Counted from the first letter of the stretch, positions 35,201 through 43,191 are shown. The stretch is 64,000 bases of DNA from CAYWXK01 sp964462515 (GCA_964462515.1 CAYWXK010000019.1:1-64000), one strand, 5' to 3'. The notes: generated by a model from the letters alone, not told the origin. Program-made: numbers and translations.

Positions 35201-35590
35201 GATTTGAGGATGGTCGTTTTTCAGATGCCACAAGCTTTGCAGAAAACCTAAAAACCAGGGAACACTGTTACCCACTTCAATCTTTTTTGCAAACTGAGTA
35301 ATCTGGTCAGCATCTTTGAATGCAAGAGCTGAATCCAGATATGCCTTGAGGCATTTGATAAACGTAAATTGATAACAATTACTCTGCTGTTCGGTTACTG
35401 CATTCAGATATGTTTCAACTTCCGGGTGCAATTGAGATTCGATAGCATTGGCCTGTATGAAAGCTGTTCTAATAGGGTCAGATATACTTATAAGCTGGTT
35501 CACAGCCTTCAACTGTTCAAATCCGAATTTGCCGGGTCCCGAGTTTTTTATACAACTATCTGGTTGCATATTAACAATCCTTTGCTGCAC
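29237..35590 (-). CDS. giant multidomain glycosyltransferase/methyltransferase
   Basis: 2117 residues with at least six catalytic modules. Approximate order: GT2-like (135-380, VAILVSVFNETKFTELCF, DSDA), class I methyltransferase (420-570, LLEIGVDQGRSLRMWEEFF, then FDIIIDDGGHF), GT2 (655-880, VVLTTFNRPQLLER, SDDDDV), GT-B/GT4-like (995-1385, FLGALHIAHNTDAVRW, GAGMKGKLGIAAAAGTP), GT2 (1400-1640, IITSCYNCEKFLPE, QDADDN) and GT2 (1785-2000, VIMPAYNADRFIEKAIKSV, KLDSDDM). A TPR-like tail (about 2030-2100) follows. A Pro/Gln/Ala linker precedes the fifth module. No signal peptide or TM, so it is cytoplasmic. Its position between fliD and further glycosyltransferases suggests stepwise building or methylation of a glycan on flagellar proteins. 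Acceptor and sugars are unknown. Confidence 0.85.
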   Translation of the reverse strand: MQQRIVNMQPDSCIKNSGPGKFGFEQLKAVNQLISISDPIRTAFIQANAIESQLHPEVETYLNAVTEQQSNCYQFTFIKCLKAYLDSALAFKDADQITQFAKKIEVGNSVPWFLGFLQSLWHLKNDHPQIRQIEPKEQSVAILVSVFNETKFTELCFRSIKKLAGFPNHIVAVNNSTKNVEDFKQAVLKEGLVDNWFDSKCKSHGDGLQKALAFIRSFRYIAAMDSDAIGLKENWLQDLVQQLNNQKAGLIGPARFPDSQDIISSAIHPCCMVIDQQVIGSKFQIDFRSQWPFWDVGGLLTWDCLLGDIPIVKVAHDYNGSCALRSSLVNKLVRHYWYASRVTVLDDNAELDGYKVADIRHRLAQEYQSPELHQIKNYRMPQEKIVNIKDMCLPSENKLETAAEQTDDKDNIGSADANNLLDKIAIKYGTDKSSLCHKYTRHYFNYFSALREKKLRLLEIGVDQGRSLRMWEEFFPNAEIFGIDINPDCLKLAGDRVKIIVGNQADEKFLQSFADEVAGGFDIIIDDGGHFMEQQLTSFKILFPYLNADGIYVIEDLHTSYWERYGGGLREHNTTVEFLKDLIDEVNNRGQTGCGNQAPISHSLEKNEPGYFAQCIESIHFFLSICFIFKKGFCKVGKTLCGNFSQSKEIAKDNATKISVVLTTFNRPQLLERILIGFANQTVSREDFEVIVIDDGSQPPVKEIADKFNSLINIKYIYQQNSGLAAARNNGIKAAQGQFVLFSDDDDVPSAELVAEHLRSHRENPDQHVAVLGHLDWHKDLQVTPLMHYVSRVGGEYFCYNRLEHDKFYEVWKWWGGLVSAKLSLLKSLEGPFDERLKFGYEDTELVCRLMPKGVRVLYNANAKSFILRPIDFESFCKRRVMQGRALYVVARAHPELIIPRYQLQDADGEYYNKYATFLDEWTKKVIQFESFLKTQSHTQVADLDKYLKSLYIVYGHCFRGYLLKGYIEQMKAVEGSKVSEGQTTKDEGRNRQQRITFISDVLPVFDRTSANLRIYRILQILIKAGHKIDYLYFKKTDNDDIYKKAFDGAVNFVFLQPALNGFIDYFNSNRIHKVDYVWITNLWDTDYSRFAVALSRWLKSSYNSTQIIVDTMDFHYKKLIRKFNVSQDGKDLSKANQFLEIEKQLYPLADRVLTVTEAEKHDILESISEIRNVTVIPNIHTILSQTPDFQQRNNICFLGALHIAHNTDAVRWFLKQVFPLIIHSRPDLQFHIIGFNSERFRAEFEANPNVKVIGYVKDVEAAVADYKVFVCPMLYGAGMKGKLGIAAAAGTPIVTTEIGAEGFDFVDSRNCFIANDPQQFAQKCLHLLSDISLWKQFSTKAREMLAEKFSIEAVAAKIHDIFQPSAKTQTAPQPIVAAATVTQPSACSPVSKPITRPKVSIITSCYNCEKFLPECIDSVRNQTLTDWELFLLDDASTDSTREIIEKYAAMDGRIKPYFFKENKGPYVRRNFAIERANSDFIVIQDADDNMCPAKLQALYDAITSDERLAVVGSFYRTFVDEFTGLEYADRIDLPVMHDEILEKYSSTLYICWHGSAIIRKNMFDAIGLYDDHPYGSDKLWLAKAAEYALCTSEIKFKNVPEYLTLKREHLMSQQGLLPYLDPRNRRAKFQTYWMQKFLQIREKVRKDPAVDIKAELRNCKCGDFIARYGRLFQQWESEPLDNNYVTIMVGRAAKNFNQHQNVTCITTLDALEIMVPDLPKNFKDFDFLRAKAYFAIDKKELCLKYLERENQNHSNPIAKQFLTDHFENQRRRAPTQVAPDVSGGQMNPLVSVIMPAYNADRFIEKAIKSVLAQDYQDFELIVINDGSTDLTEDKIRSFHDKRIKYFYQQNKGLASAHNLGIKNSKGAYLIKLDSDDMMTPDFISKHLQEFDRHPEADLIYCDDCLINENDNTIHFIKRPEYSDRKLLIRDLFRCGFPVVPFRTCIRKSVFDKIGLFDEKLLVAEDYDMIRRFVQNCLKAHHLKGSFYLRRMTRDSLSANSTEQKAKHHFEVFKRFTETFRYDELFPDVQWDKVAPDRRQVWAKCLTAVTCLSIGSAYMKSNSPQCAKTAFNLACSELEDCLQADPDNRILQQLLRNSQLIRARFMQTEQQAACQPV

Positions 35591-35700
35591 AGACTGGTTC
35601 AGTAGGATTCTGCTATAAATACGGTCGAAACGTTCTCACGAGCCGCAAAGGTCGGAGTATTTAATGATGTTCTGTTTTTCAGAAATTACACTGGTTGTAA

Positions 35701-36030
35701 TTAAACACTACGATGATATGTCTTTATGGCCTTTCTGGTTCGTCGAAAGCAATCTAACTTTTCGGCAGTTTCGACTTTCTGTGTAGTCAAGACCAGAAGC
35801 AAATCTTTGTATAATTTTTGCAGTTGCTCTCGCTGAGCTTGAAATTCCGGTCGTTCAAGCATCCCAGAGTCCATTATTTTTGTCACAATTGAATCAGCCT
35901 GGTTGACCACAGCTTCAACGTTCCGGATGTCACCATGGCCAGCCAGCTCTATTTGCTTTTCCAACAGAGCTTGCAGATTCTGCAAAACGAGCCGTTCATC
36001 TGAAGAAATATCAGGATTATCGGTTCTCAT
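35701..36030 (-). CDS. small FliT/FlgN-like helical protein
   Basis: 109 residues, all-helical, with a long central helix pair. It ends in a basic, export-chaperone-like tail (LDCFRRTRKAIKTYHRSV). FliT and FlgN chaperones have this size and helical hairpin build, and fliD (the FliT client) is nearby. A separate FlgN is encoded with flgK/flgL, so this one may serve FliD. The start overlaps the end of the TPR gene by 14 bp. Sequence similarity in this group is low; the call is tentative. Confidence 0.5.
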   Translation of the reverse strand: MRTDNPDISSDERLVLQNLQALLEKQIELAGHGDIRNVEAVVNQADSIVTKIMDSGMLERPEFQAQREQLQKLYKDLLLVLTTQKVETAEKLDCFRRTRKAIKTYHRSV

Positions 36031-36676
36031 TTGATTTGAGCCCCGATAAAATCGGGGCTTGTTTTAATTGTGCTAAACTATGTTCGACTTCTTCCAGCAG
36101 ATTAGCTGCATCATTATTAGCAGGGTCCAAAGCCAAGAGGTCCAACAGGACCTTTTTTGATTGCTCCAACCTTCCATCCTTCATATATAGCGCTGCCAGA
36201 GGGAACATAACAGAGGTGTCGCCCGGGTGCATATTCAAATATATTTCAAGATAGTGAGTAACCTGTGCGAATGAGCCCATCTGGCAGGATGTCTGAAAAA
36301 GGCCCAAAATGGCGATAAGATTGTCACTATCGAGCTGCAGACACTTTAAATACATCTCAAAGGCCTGCTTATAATCGGCCCTTTGCTGCGCGACCATAGC
36401 CAGGCCGGCGTATGCCTGGGCACAATTGGGTTCGAGTCGGCAAGCGACCCTGAAGGCTATCTCGGCGTCATCAAAAAGGTTCTTTTGAAGAGCAATGACT
36501 CCCAGACCGATATAAGGGCCGGCCTCATCAGGTCCTAATGCAGTGGCTTTCTCGTAATATTTTTGTGCCTCAGGGTAGTTACCCAGATAGGCGTGGCAAT
36601 CGCCGAACTGCTGTAGAACTTCGTAACGCTGGGTAGAGTCACACTGCTGGTCAAAATTGTTTTCTATTATGTCCAT
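36017..36676 (-). CDS. TPR-repeat protein
   Basis: 219 residues made of about five TPR units between roughly 20 and 195 (DCHAYLGNYPEAQKYYEKATALGPDEAGPYIGLGVIALQ..., and AYAGLAMVAQQRADYKQAFEMYLKCLQLDS). There is no signal peptide, so it should be cytoplasmic. It overlaps the glycosyltransferase gene before it by 10 bp and the FliT/FlgN-like gene after it by 14 bp, so the three are translationally coupled. TPR proteins in glycosylation islands often hold acceptor proteins or enzymes together. That role is inferred. Confidence 0.8.
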   Translation of the reverse strand: MDIIENNFDQQCDSTQRYEVLQQFGDCHAYLGNYPEAQKYYEKATALGPDEAGPYIGLGVIALQKNLFDDAEIAFRVACRLEPNCAQAYAGLAMVAQQRADYKQAFEMYLKCLQLDSDNLIAILGLFQTSCQMGSFAQVTHYLEIYLNMHPGDTSVMFPLAALYMKDGRLEQSKKVLLDLLALDPANNDAANLLEEVEHSLAQLKQAPILSGLKSNENR

Positions 36677-38238
36677 AGCAATTCCGGTCCTTCAAGTATT
36701 CGTTGTGCCTTTTTAAGTAAGTTGATTGCAGAATTAAATTTTTTTATTTGTCGGTTTAGCTTCGCTTCCAACAGAAGTGTATCAACTGTTGGTCTCTGCT
36801 GGTTGAGCCGGCTGGCGAGCTCTGCTGCTCTGGCGTAATTGCCTGCCTGGAAAAAGGCTCTTGCAGCCAGCGCCTTCATCCATAAGTGATTCTGGTGGCT
36901 GTCTGCAACCTGCTCAAACATCTGCGCTGCTTGAAGCCAATCACCGTCTTTTTCTGCAAGGCGTGCCTGCTGAAGCAGGTTGTCAAACTGGAATGGCAAC
37001 TGCTCAAGTTTCGGCTGCTTTATCGTTATGCCGGCTGCTTTTAGCGACTGCTGGAGCGACAAATTCGCAAAACCTTTGCGAGCATACTGCAAGTCAGCTT
37101 TCTTTAGCACGACAGCCCAGAGGACGTCTGTTGAGCCTTCCAAGTAAAATCCTTCACGGAGGACTGAACTATTAATTAAGGCATAGAGCGAGCCTTCCAT
37201 CCAGAAATCTTTTACCGGAAAACCATCCGGCACTATTGCGACGTATTCGCCATCGCATAACTCAAGAGCAACATCTATTCGCTGGATTTGAGAAAGCGAT
37301 GGATTAACGGGCACAAAGACTATGTTGGGCATAGCGGTATTGAGTCTGGCAAAATCAGTCTGCGGTAGCGGCAGATAAAGCTTATAGGGAAAGAAGGTAT
37401 ATCGCCAGATATAGCCGATAGTTTTTGCAGCCTGCGTATCCAGATTTTGCAGAGCAAAAATGATTGACATATCTGCAATTTTTGGCCAGGGTTTAGGGGG
37501 TATAGTGGTTCGTATTGCAAGAACATTTTTAAGATACTCTTTTGCGTCTTTGCGCCGCTGAACCGATATTCTGTCTGATTCTCCGATGGGGTTATAATAT
37601 TCGCCTGTTATTTTTGGGATGTGATGGAAATCGGAGAAGAAGGCCAGCCGGCGGGTAATGTCCCAGTCGATAAGAACGTTGAGATTCTCGTTATAAGGGC
37701 CGGTTTTTTCAAGCAGGTCGCGGCGGTGCATCAGACAGACGTGAAGGACATGATTAAAGTATAACATCAAAAAGCGATCGAAGTCACGACTGACTTCGAT
37801 GACCTTGCTTAAAACCTGTCTAGTGCCATCCTGGGAAACCTTACAACAGGTTTTGTAAAAGTCACTATATGCAACCTGGCAATCGGTCTCGTTTTCCAGA
37901 GCAGCAACAAGTGTCTGGATATGGTCGGGATAATACAAATCATCATCGTCGAGATAGGCGATGTATTTGCCGCCGGCCCGTGCTAAAGCCTGGTTAAGCG
38001 AAAAGGCCTTGCCGCGGTTCTCTTTTCTGTTGATAAATATTAAGCGCCGGTCGCCAAACGAGCTAACAATGTCACTAACATCCTGGCCACCATCATTGAT
38101 TACGATGACCTCGATATTATCATAAGTCTGGCGTAAGGCGCTGGATAAGGCCTCTGATAAGCATCTCGGCCGGTTGAAAGTCGGAATAAGGACAGTAACA
38201 AGAGGCCCAGTTATCCTGTCATAATTTAGTGACATCAC
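36667..38238 (-). CDS. GT2 glycosyltransferase fused to TPR repeats
   Basis: 523 residues. The N-terminal GT2/GT-A domain (about 10-235) has VTVLIPTFNRPRCLSEALSSAL, INDGG and the metal-binding AYLDDDDLYYP motif (DxD type). A middle region of uncertain fold follows (about 250-415). The C-terminal TPR part (about 425-520) has WLQAAQMFEQVADSHQNHLW... and ARAAELASRLNQ. It should transfer a sugar from a nucleotide donor in the cytoplasm, with the TPRs contacting the protein acceptor or partners. Part of the glycosylation operon. Confidence 0.82.
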   Translation of the reverse strand: MMSLNYDRITGPLVTVLIPTFNRPRCLSEALSSALRQTYDNIEVIVINDGGQDVSDIVSSFGDRRLIFINRKENRGKAFSLNQALARAGGKYIAYLDDDDLYYPDHIQTLVAALENETDCQVAYSDFYKTCCKVSQDGTRQVLSKVIEVSRDFDRFLMLYFNHVLHVCLMHRRDLLEKTGPYNENLNVLIDWDITRRLAFFSDFHHIPKITGEYYNPIGESDRISVQRRKDAKEYLKNVLAIRTTIPPKPWPKIADMSIIFALQNLDTQAAKTIGYIWRYTFFPYKLYLPLPQTDFARLNTAMPNIVFVPVNPSLSQIQRIDVALELCDGEYVAIVPDGFPVKDFWMEGSLYALINSSVLREGFYLEGSTDVLWAVVLKKADLQYARKGFANLSLQQSLKAAGITIKQPKLEQLPFQFDNLLQQARLAEKDGDWLQAAQMFEQVADSHQNHLWMKALAARAFFQAGNYARAAELASRLNQQRPTVDTLLLEAKLNRQIKKFNSAINLLKKAQRILEGPELLWT

Positions 38239-38257
38239 AAATACCTAATATTGCCTT

Positions 38258-39808
38258 TCAAGCTAATCCAGTAGCGAACAAATTCCGCAGCGGGTTTTCT
38301 TCGGATAATGGAGACCTTTTGACGCTTTCGTTTTTCAAGTTAGCACCGAATGGAGTTTGGGCCTGTTGAAAATTTATCTGGGCTTCGAGCTGTATAAAAA
38401 GGTCGTTAATTTTGTTTAACTGATTGTTCAAGGAGTAATTGTCTTCGACGAATTTGCGATATTTTCTGGGTTCGTAAGTTTCACAGAGAATCTGCTGGCA
38501 AAACTGTTCAGAAATATTGAAAAGAAACTCTGATGGGAATATCTGGCTGGCCCCCGGGAAGTTATGGATTACCGGTTTTAAGCCGCAGGCCATTGCCTCC
38601 AGCACCCCCATACCCTGGCTTTCGATGATGCTGGTCGAAACGATGTAGTGTTTATCTTTTAGCCAGGAGAAAATATCATCCTGCCAGCCGTCAAAGAATA
38701 CCACGTCGCGAAGGTCGAGAGCATCGACCATATATTTGAGGTATTGTTCGAGGGCAGCATCCTGAAAAGTGCCGGCGAAAAACAAGCGATAGGCAGGGTC
38801 AATGTAGTGCAGCTTCTGCATACACTGCAGGACAAAGGCGGGGTTTTTCACCATTCGCAGGTTGGAAAGAAAGGCGATATTTTTGCCGCGATTGCGCTCT
38901 TCAAATGGGAATTTTTCAAGGTTGACGCCATTTGGAATGGTAACTATGGATGTTTGGTTCTGGAGATGAGGGACGCTACGAAAGAGAGCGTCCCTGACAA
39001 AGCTATTGCCAACGGTGATAAGGACATCGATAATGGACCAGTTAATTTGTTGAGGCCATTGCTCGTAGGCTTCGTAGCGGTGGAGACGAATGATATTTTT
39101 GCAAACTTTTGGCAGCTTTGAAGCGAATACGGGAAGATTAGTGCACCACTCGAACCAGCAGATGTCACTGGATTTTGTCAATTCAAATAGCTGCTGCTCG
39201 GTATTGCCGTCAAAGATGCGGACTTCGAAGCGTTGCTTTATGAATTCAATAATGTCGTTAAGAAATCTGCTGCCGTCGCCGCCGCAGAAGAAGGCCACTT
39301 TTGGTCTTCTGGAGCGAATTACCTGGAGGATTGATTCAAGGATTGGCTGCTGCGGAAAGACCTTCAGTGAGCGAAGCAACATTTCAATGGCACCAGCTTT
39401 ATTATCCTGCTTGAGGAATGCGTTGGCAGATCTGTTGAGGACATCTGCGTTAAGGATGCCCATCTGTTCCATATCGTTAAAGAGCTGCACAGCTTCTGCT
39501 GGTTTATCTATGGCAAGATAGGCTTCTACCAGATTCCAGATTATCTGGGCACTATCGGGTTGGAGGTTGCGTGCTCTAAGAAAATGGTCTATGGCCTCGT
39601 TTGAGCGTCCCAGACAATGGAGGACTGCTCCTATATCATTTAGCGCCTGTGCATCATCGCCAGATGTGCGAATATGCTCCTGCAAACAGACAAGTGCCTG
39701 GGGGTATTGGCCGGCTTCAGCAAATTGAAGACCCTTTTGATATAGATTGCGGTTCACAGGCTCACCAGTTTGTATCCGGGGCTGGTTTTCAGTGGTCTGT
39801 GGCATCAT
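38258..39808 (-). CDS. TPR repeats fused to GT4-type glycosyltransferase
   Basis: 516 residues. The N-terminal part (about 20-165) consists of TPR units (YQKGLQFAEAGQYPQALVCLQEHI..., AIDHFLRARNLQPDSAQIIWNLVEAYLAI). The second part (about 170-500) is a GT-B enzyme: VAFFCGGDGSRFL near its start, TIPNGVNLEKFPF at the domain junction, and ESQGMGVLEAMACGLKPVI with the E-x7-E donor-binding pattern. TPR-GT fusions occur in flagellin glycosyltransferases of several bacteria, where the TPR part recruits the flagellin/chaperone complex. First gene of the island downstream of a sigma-54-like promoter. Confidence 0.82.
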   Translation of the reverse strand: MMPQTTENQPRIQTGEPVNRNLYQKGLQFAEAGQYPQALVCLQEHIRTSGDDAQALNDIGAVLHCLGRSNEAIDHFLRARNLQPDSAQIIWNLVEAYLAIDKPAEAVQLFNDMEQMGILNADVLNRSANAFLKQDNKAGAIEMLLRSLKVFPQQPILESILQVIRSRRPKVAFFCGGDGSRFLNDIIEFIKQRFEVRIFDGNTEQQLFELTKSSDICWFEWCTNLPVFASKLPKVCKNIIRLHRYEAYEQWPQQINWSIIDVLITVGNSFVRDALFRSVPHLQNQTSIVTIPNGVNLEKFPFEERNRGKNIAFLSNLRMVKNPAFVLQCMQKLHYIDPAYRLFFAGTFQDAALEQYLKYMVDALDLRDVVFFDGWQDDIFSWLKDKHYIVSTSIIESQGMGVLEAMACGLKPVIHNFPGASQIFPSEFLFNISEQFCQQILCETYEPRKYRKFVEDNYSLNNQLNKINDLFIQLEAQINFQQAQTPFGANLKNESVKRSPLSEENPLRNLFATGLA

Positions 39809-39882
39809 TTGTTTTGTTTCCCATAGACTTCAAAGTCCGATATAGAAATTTGCTTTCAATAAAAGCCGCATAGGATTTTATT

Positions 39883-39897
39883 GCAAATTGCGTGCCG
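39883..39897 (-). promoter_or_regulatory. sigma-54-like promoter of the glycosylation island
   Basis: On the minus strand CGGCAC-GCAAT-TTGC: the -24 and -12 dinucleotides GG and GC and their spacing match sigma-54; only the first base (C for T) differs. It lies 75 bases before the TPR-GT4 start, in the 208-bp gap after flgL. No copy of the 15-bp upstream element is seen near it. Confidence 0.6.
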
Positions 39898-40016
39898 TTA
39901 AGGGCGACACGAATTTACGTGCAATTCGACGGTTTTAGAAATCGGCTTTGTCCAAATATCAGACATATATGTTGCACACCAAGTCATATTTTGGGCTGTA
40001 ATTTTGTCCTTTTGTA

Positions 40017-41192
40017 TCAGTCAAGATAATCTAATAGTGATAGAGACATCATTTTTGCGGCTACCGCTAAAGACGCCTGATATAAGGCTTCACGACGAGA
40101 AATATCTATGGCGATTTGAGCTATATCGGCCTCCTGGAGACGAGCAGCTTCATCCTCTGCGTTGTATTTTAGATTTTTTAGACTGTCTTCAAGGTCGTCC
40201 AAAAAACCGATTTTTGAGCCGACAGAAACGGAGTCCTGAAGCAAAAGATTTCTTACCTCATCCAAAGAGACCAGACAGCTACCTCGTAGCTGCTGGAGCT
40301 GGGATTCTGAGAGCTGCCTCTGGTTTTTCAAGACATCGCGTACAGTAATAAGCGTGTTGAATATATCATAAGTGCCCTGTATTCGGACAAGCTCGACACT
40401 GGTATTATTTATGCCGGTAGTATCAACGTAAAGGATTCGTCCTGTTCGTGAATCGGTTACAGCCTGGTTGGGGTCGCCACCTATCGGTACAGTTACATAG
40501 CTTGCTCCATCGTCTATAGAGAGTTTGAAATTGGTGCCATCGTTAATTACAGTCAGCCAGACGTCGCCGCGAACGCTTGAGGTTCCTGTGCCGGCTGCAG
40601 CGCCGCTAACACCTGTAAAAATTGGGTCTGCTCGGTCACTTGAACAGAAGATATTGTCGCCTACGTAAAAAGAAGACGATTTTAGTCCGGGAGCTATTTC
40701 AATGTTACGCTCTTGCGTGCTTCCCTGGTAAGTGACATTTGTGATTTCTCCATTGGTGCGCTGGACTACGTAAGGCGCAGAAGCAGTATTGGCTCCACCG
40801 AAGATGTACTGATTCATATGTTTGGTATTCGCCAATGCCACTATCTGCTCCAATATATCGTTGATGGCCTCTGCGGTTCTTTCTCGCGTCTGCTGGTCAT
40901 AAGTGCCGCTGGTTACCTGACTTATTCTTAATTTTGCATCTGAAATATAGGATGTAATGTCATCGATAACAGTGGAAGAAAACTCCAGAGTCCCGATGGC
41001 ATCGGACAGATTGTCTATGTAATTCTGCAGCGACCTTTCCTGTGAGTTAAGTGAGAGGATATTGTATGCTTCAGATGGGCTGTCTGAGGACCGATTTATC
41101 CGCGAGCCTGTGTATGCCTGCTCCTGTAAGCGGATTAATGCCTCGGTGTGTAAATGCAAGGCGAAGTTAACAGTGTTATATATGTTGTTCAT
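40017..41192 (-). CDS. flgL: hook-filament junction protein FlgL
   Basis: 391 residues from ATG 41192. The frame is open further upstream inside flgK, but flagellin-like sequence begins here (NIYNTVNFALHLHTEALIRLQEQAYTGSRINRSSDSPSEAYNIL). The C-terminus has VGSKIGFLDDLEDSLKNLKYNAEDEAARLQEADIAQIAIDISRREALYQASLAVAAKMMSLSLLDYL, the D0/D1 flagellin-family end. FlgL connects hook and filament with FlgK. The start is 41 bp after the flgK stop. Last gene of the minus-strand rod/hook operon. Confidence 0.92.
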   Translation of the reverse strand: MNNIYNTVNFALHLHTEALIRLQEQAYTGSRINRSSDSPSEAYNILSLNSQERSLQNYIDNLSDAIGTLEFSSTVIDDITSYISDAKLRISQVTSGTYDQQTRERTAEAINDILEQIVALANTKHMNQYIFGGANTASAPYVVQRTNGEITNVTYQGSTQERNIEIAPGLKSSSFYVGDNIFCSSDRADPIFTGVSGAAAGTGTSSVRGDVWLTVINDGTNFKLSIDDGASYVTVPIGGDPNQAVTDSRTGRILYVDTTGINNTSVELVRIQGTYDIFNTLITVRDVLKNQRQLSESQLQQLRGSCLVSLDEVRNLLLQDSVSVGSKIGFLDDLEDSLKNLKYNAEDEAARLQEADIAQIAIDISRREALYQASLAVAAKMMSLSLLDYLD

Positions 41193-41232
41193 TATCCGGC
41201 TCCATAAGGTTTCCGGCAATAAACCAAACTGC

Positions 41233-43191
41233 TTAAAGCATCTCAACAAGAGTCGCAACCGATGATTTAATTGTGTTAAGATATTTGGCCATTGCCTGAA
41301 ACATCTGCTCGAACAGCAGCATTTGAGTGGCTTCTTCATTGATGTCAACACCGCTTATCTCGTTTTGCTGATTGGCCAGATTCTGGGCTATAGATTCGAT
41401 ATTATCCTGCGTAATTTGTTTGACAGAGGTTTGCTGGCCAATATCAGTAATAAGCTGACGCAAGAACTCCGGCGGCGTCATATTACTTAAAGCGCTTAGG
41501 GTCTGTTCCTTCAGGCCTGCCATCCGCAGGACATTGGTATTATCCACCATTTCCGGCCCGAGAGCCGTTGCTATTCGGCCCGGTGAATTGACTATATCCA
41601 AACAAAGCATCATATCTATAGCGTTGTGGCCGGAAAAAAACGTGTTCATACCAACTGCAGCTAAAAATCCTGAGGTATCACTGCTGGCAAAGGCATCAAC
41701 TTCAAAAAAGTCACCGGCGACCAGGTCACCGGCGCTAAGAGATATTTTGATTCCATTCCCTATATCGAGCTTATCACCTGCTGCGTAACCATCGCCGACA
41801 TTGAGGGTAGCAATTAGCTGGTCGTAAGTATCTTTTACTTCGAGCTGCAAGGTGCCATTACCTACCGAACCATCGCCTACCACAGTGAATCGAAAAGTTG
41901 GATTCTCGGCGCCGGTGTAAATGCCCGAGACGGATACAGTCGGCGGCGAAATTCCCGTGAGGTTACTTGCAGTAGGCTCAGGGAGAACAGCAGGTAGAAA
42001 ATCAAATTTATAGTTTGGCTCTGCCTGTATGCGGAGCCCGGAAGAAACCACCGAAGCGGTAAGGCCGGTGATAGCCGAGATGTCCGAGGCGATAGTTGTT
42101 AGCGAATCAGACGATACATCGATATCAATTTCGTGGCGTGTAATTTGGCCTGTGCTCGTGTCGATAACCCTTATATATACTTTGCCGTCACTTAAGGGCG
42201 GGACGAAATCGGCCAGATTTTCGCTTGTCATTGCCCAGCCTGTTAGTTCGGTAAAGGAGCCCTCTGAACCCACCCCCTGCACGTGATATTGATTGACCTG
42301 CTGGATTATTGTGCTTGCCAGGGCGTCGAGCGAGCTGCGAATTTGGGCCAAAGTATCGTTTTTCAACGACAGCAACCCACCAAGCTCTCCGCCTCGCACG
42401 TTTGTATCATAGCTGTATGCGCCCACAGGAGTAATACCCAAGAGACCTTCTTGTAACCCCACTTCCAATTCGATAGCACAGTTGCCGGTGGCGACAGGTA
42501 TTCCAGCAATGCTGACATCAACGACACCGTAATCACGGGCGCGCGTTTCGAGGGCCACTAATTTGGACAGCATTGTTATGCACAGGTCTCTTTGGTCCCG
42601 CAAATTGTTAGCCTGGCTGCCGGATATTTCCATTCTTTCTATCTGGCCGTTGAGCTCAGCAATCTGATTTGACAGTGTGTTGACCTGGCCAACGACATTT
42701 TCTGCCTCTAATTTAATCCGGGCATCCAATGTTGCCAGAAATTCACCTAATGTTCTAAATTGAGCAGCCATAGTCCCGGCGGCAGTTATAGCCTGCTTCT
42801 GCCAAATAATTTCTCCAGGATGAGCACAGAGGTCCTGCAGTGCATTGAAGAATTCATCTATGGCCAAGTTCAGACCACCTGTTGCTGAAAGCTCGCCGAA
42901 CGCGTTTTCAACTGTGCGTAGCGTAGCCAGTTCCTTCGACACCTGGCTTAATGATGATTGCTGGCGTAAAATTTCCTGCTCAAGAAGGTTGTCTATCAAT
43001 CTGGTAATGCCGGCGATTTCGACACCTCCTCCTAAAATGACCGGCCCAACCTGGGATGAATAAGCAGGAGCTAAATCTATTCGCTGGCGGTGATAGCCCT
43101 CGGTTGCAGCGTTGGCGATATTATTAGCAATTATATCGAGTGCCTTCTGTGCTGCGCTAAGGCCGCTCATACCTATGGAATAATCCTGCAT
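41233..43191 (-). CDS. flgK: hook-filament junction protein FlgK
   Basis: 652 residues. The start YSIGMSGLSAAQKALDIIANNIANAATEGYHRQRID is the rod/hook N-terminal motif. The conserved NAFGELSATGGLNLAIDEFFNALQDLCAHP region follows, and the C-terminus EISGVDINEEATQMLLFEQMFQAMAKYLNTIKSSVATLVEML is diagnostic. It forms the first junction zone between hook and filament and is exported late with FlgN as chaperone, whose gene is 28 bp upstream. Confidence 0.95.
   Translation of the reverse strand: MQDYSIGMSGLSAAQKALDIIANNIANAATEGYHRQRIDLAPAYSSQVGPVILGGGVEIAGITRLIDNLLEQEILRQQSSLSQVSKELATLRTVENAFGELSATGGLNLAIDEFFNALQDLCAHPGEIIWQKQAITAAGTMAAQFRTLGEFLATLDARIKLEAENVVGQVNTLSNQIAELNGQIERMEISGSQANNLRDQRDLCITMLSKLVALETRARDYGVVDVSIAGIPVATGNCAIELEVGLQEGLLGITPVGAYSYDTNVRGGELGGLLSLKNDTLAQIRSSLDALASTIIQQVNQYHVQGVGSEGSFTELTGWAMTSENLADFVPPLSDGKVYIRVIDTSTGQITRHEIDIDVSSDSLTTIASDISAITGLTASVVSSGLRIQAEPNYKFDFLPAVLPEPTASNLTGISPPTVSVSGIYTGAENPTFRFTVVGDGSVGNGTLQLEVKDTYDQLIATLNVGDGYAAGDKLDIGNGIKISLSAGDLVAGDFFEVDAFASSDTSGFLAAVGMNTFFSGHNAIDMMLCLDIVNSPGRIATALGPEMVDNTNVLRMAGLKEQTLSALSNMTPPEFLRQLITDIGQQTSVKQITQDNIESIAQNLANQQNEISGVDINEEATQMLLFEQMFQAMAKYLNTIKSSVATLVEML

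Noticed and set aside
35600..35625. AGGATTCT...TATA sequence upstream of the giant glycosyltransferase resembling the 15-bp enhancer
   Set aside because: Needs an indel to align and there is no sigma-54 promoter in the same gap.
41193..41351. Longer N-terminus for FlgL
   Set aside because: The extra 53 residues lie inside the flgK end and do not resemble FlgL; the conserved flagellin-like start is at 41192.
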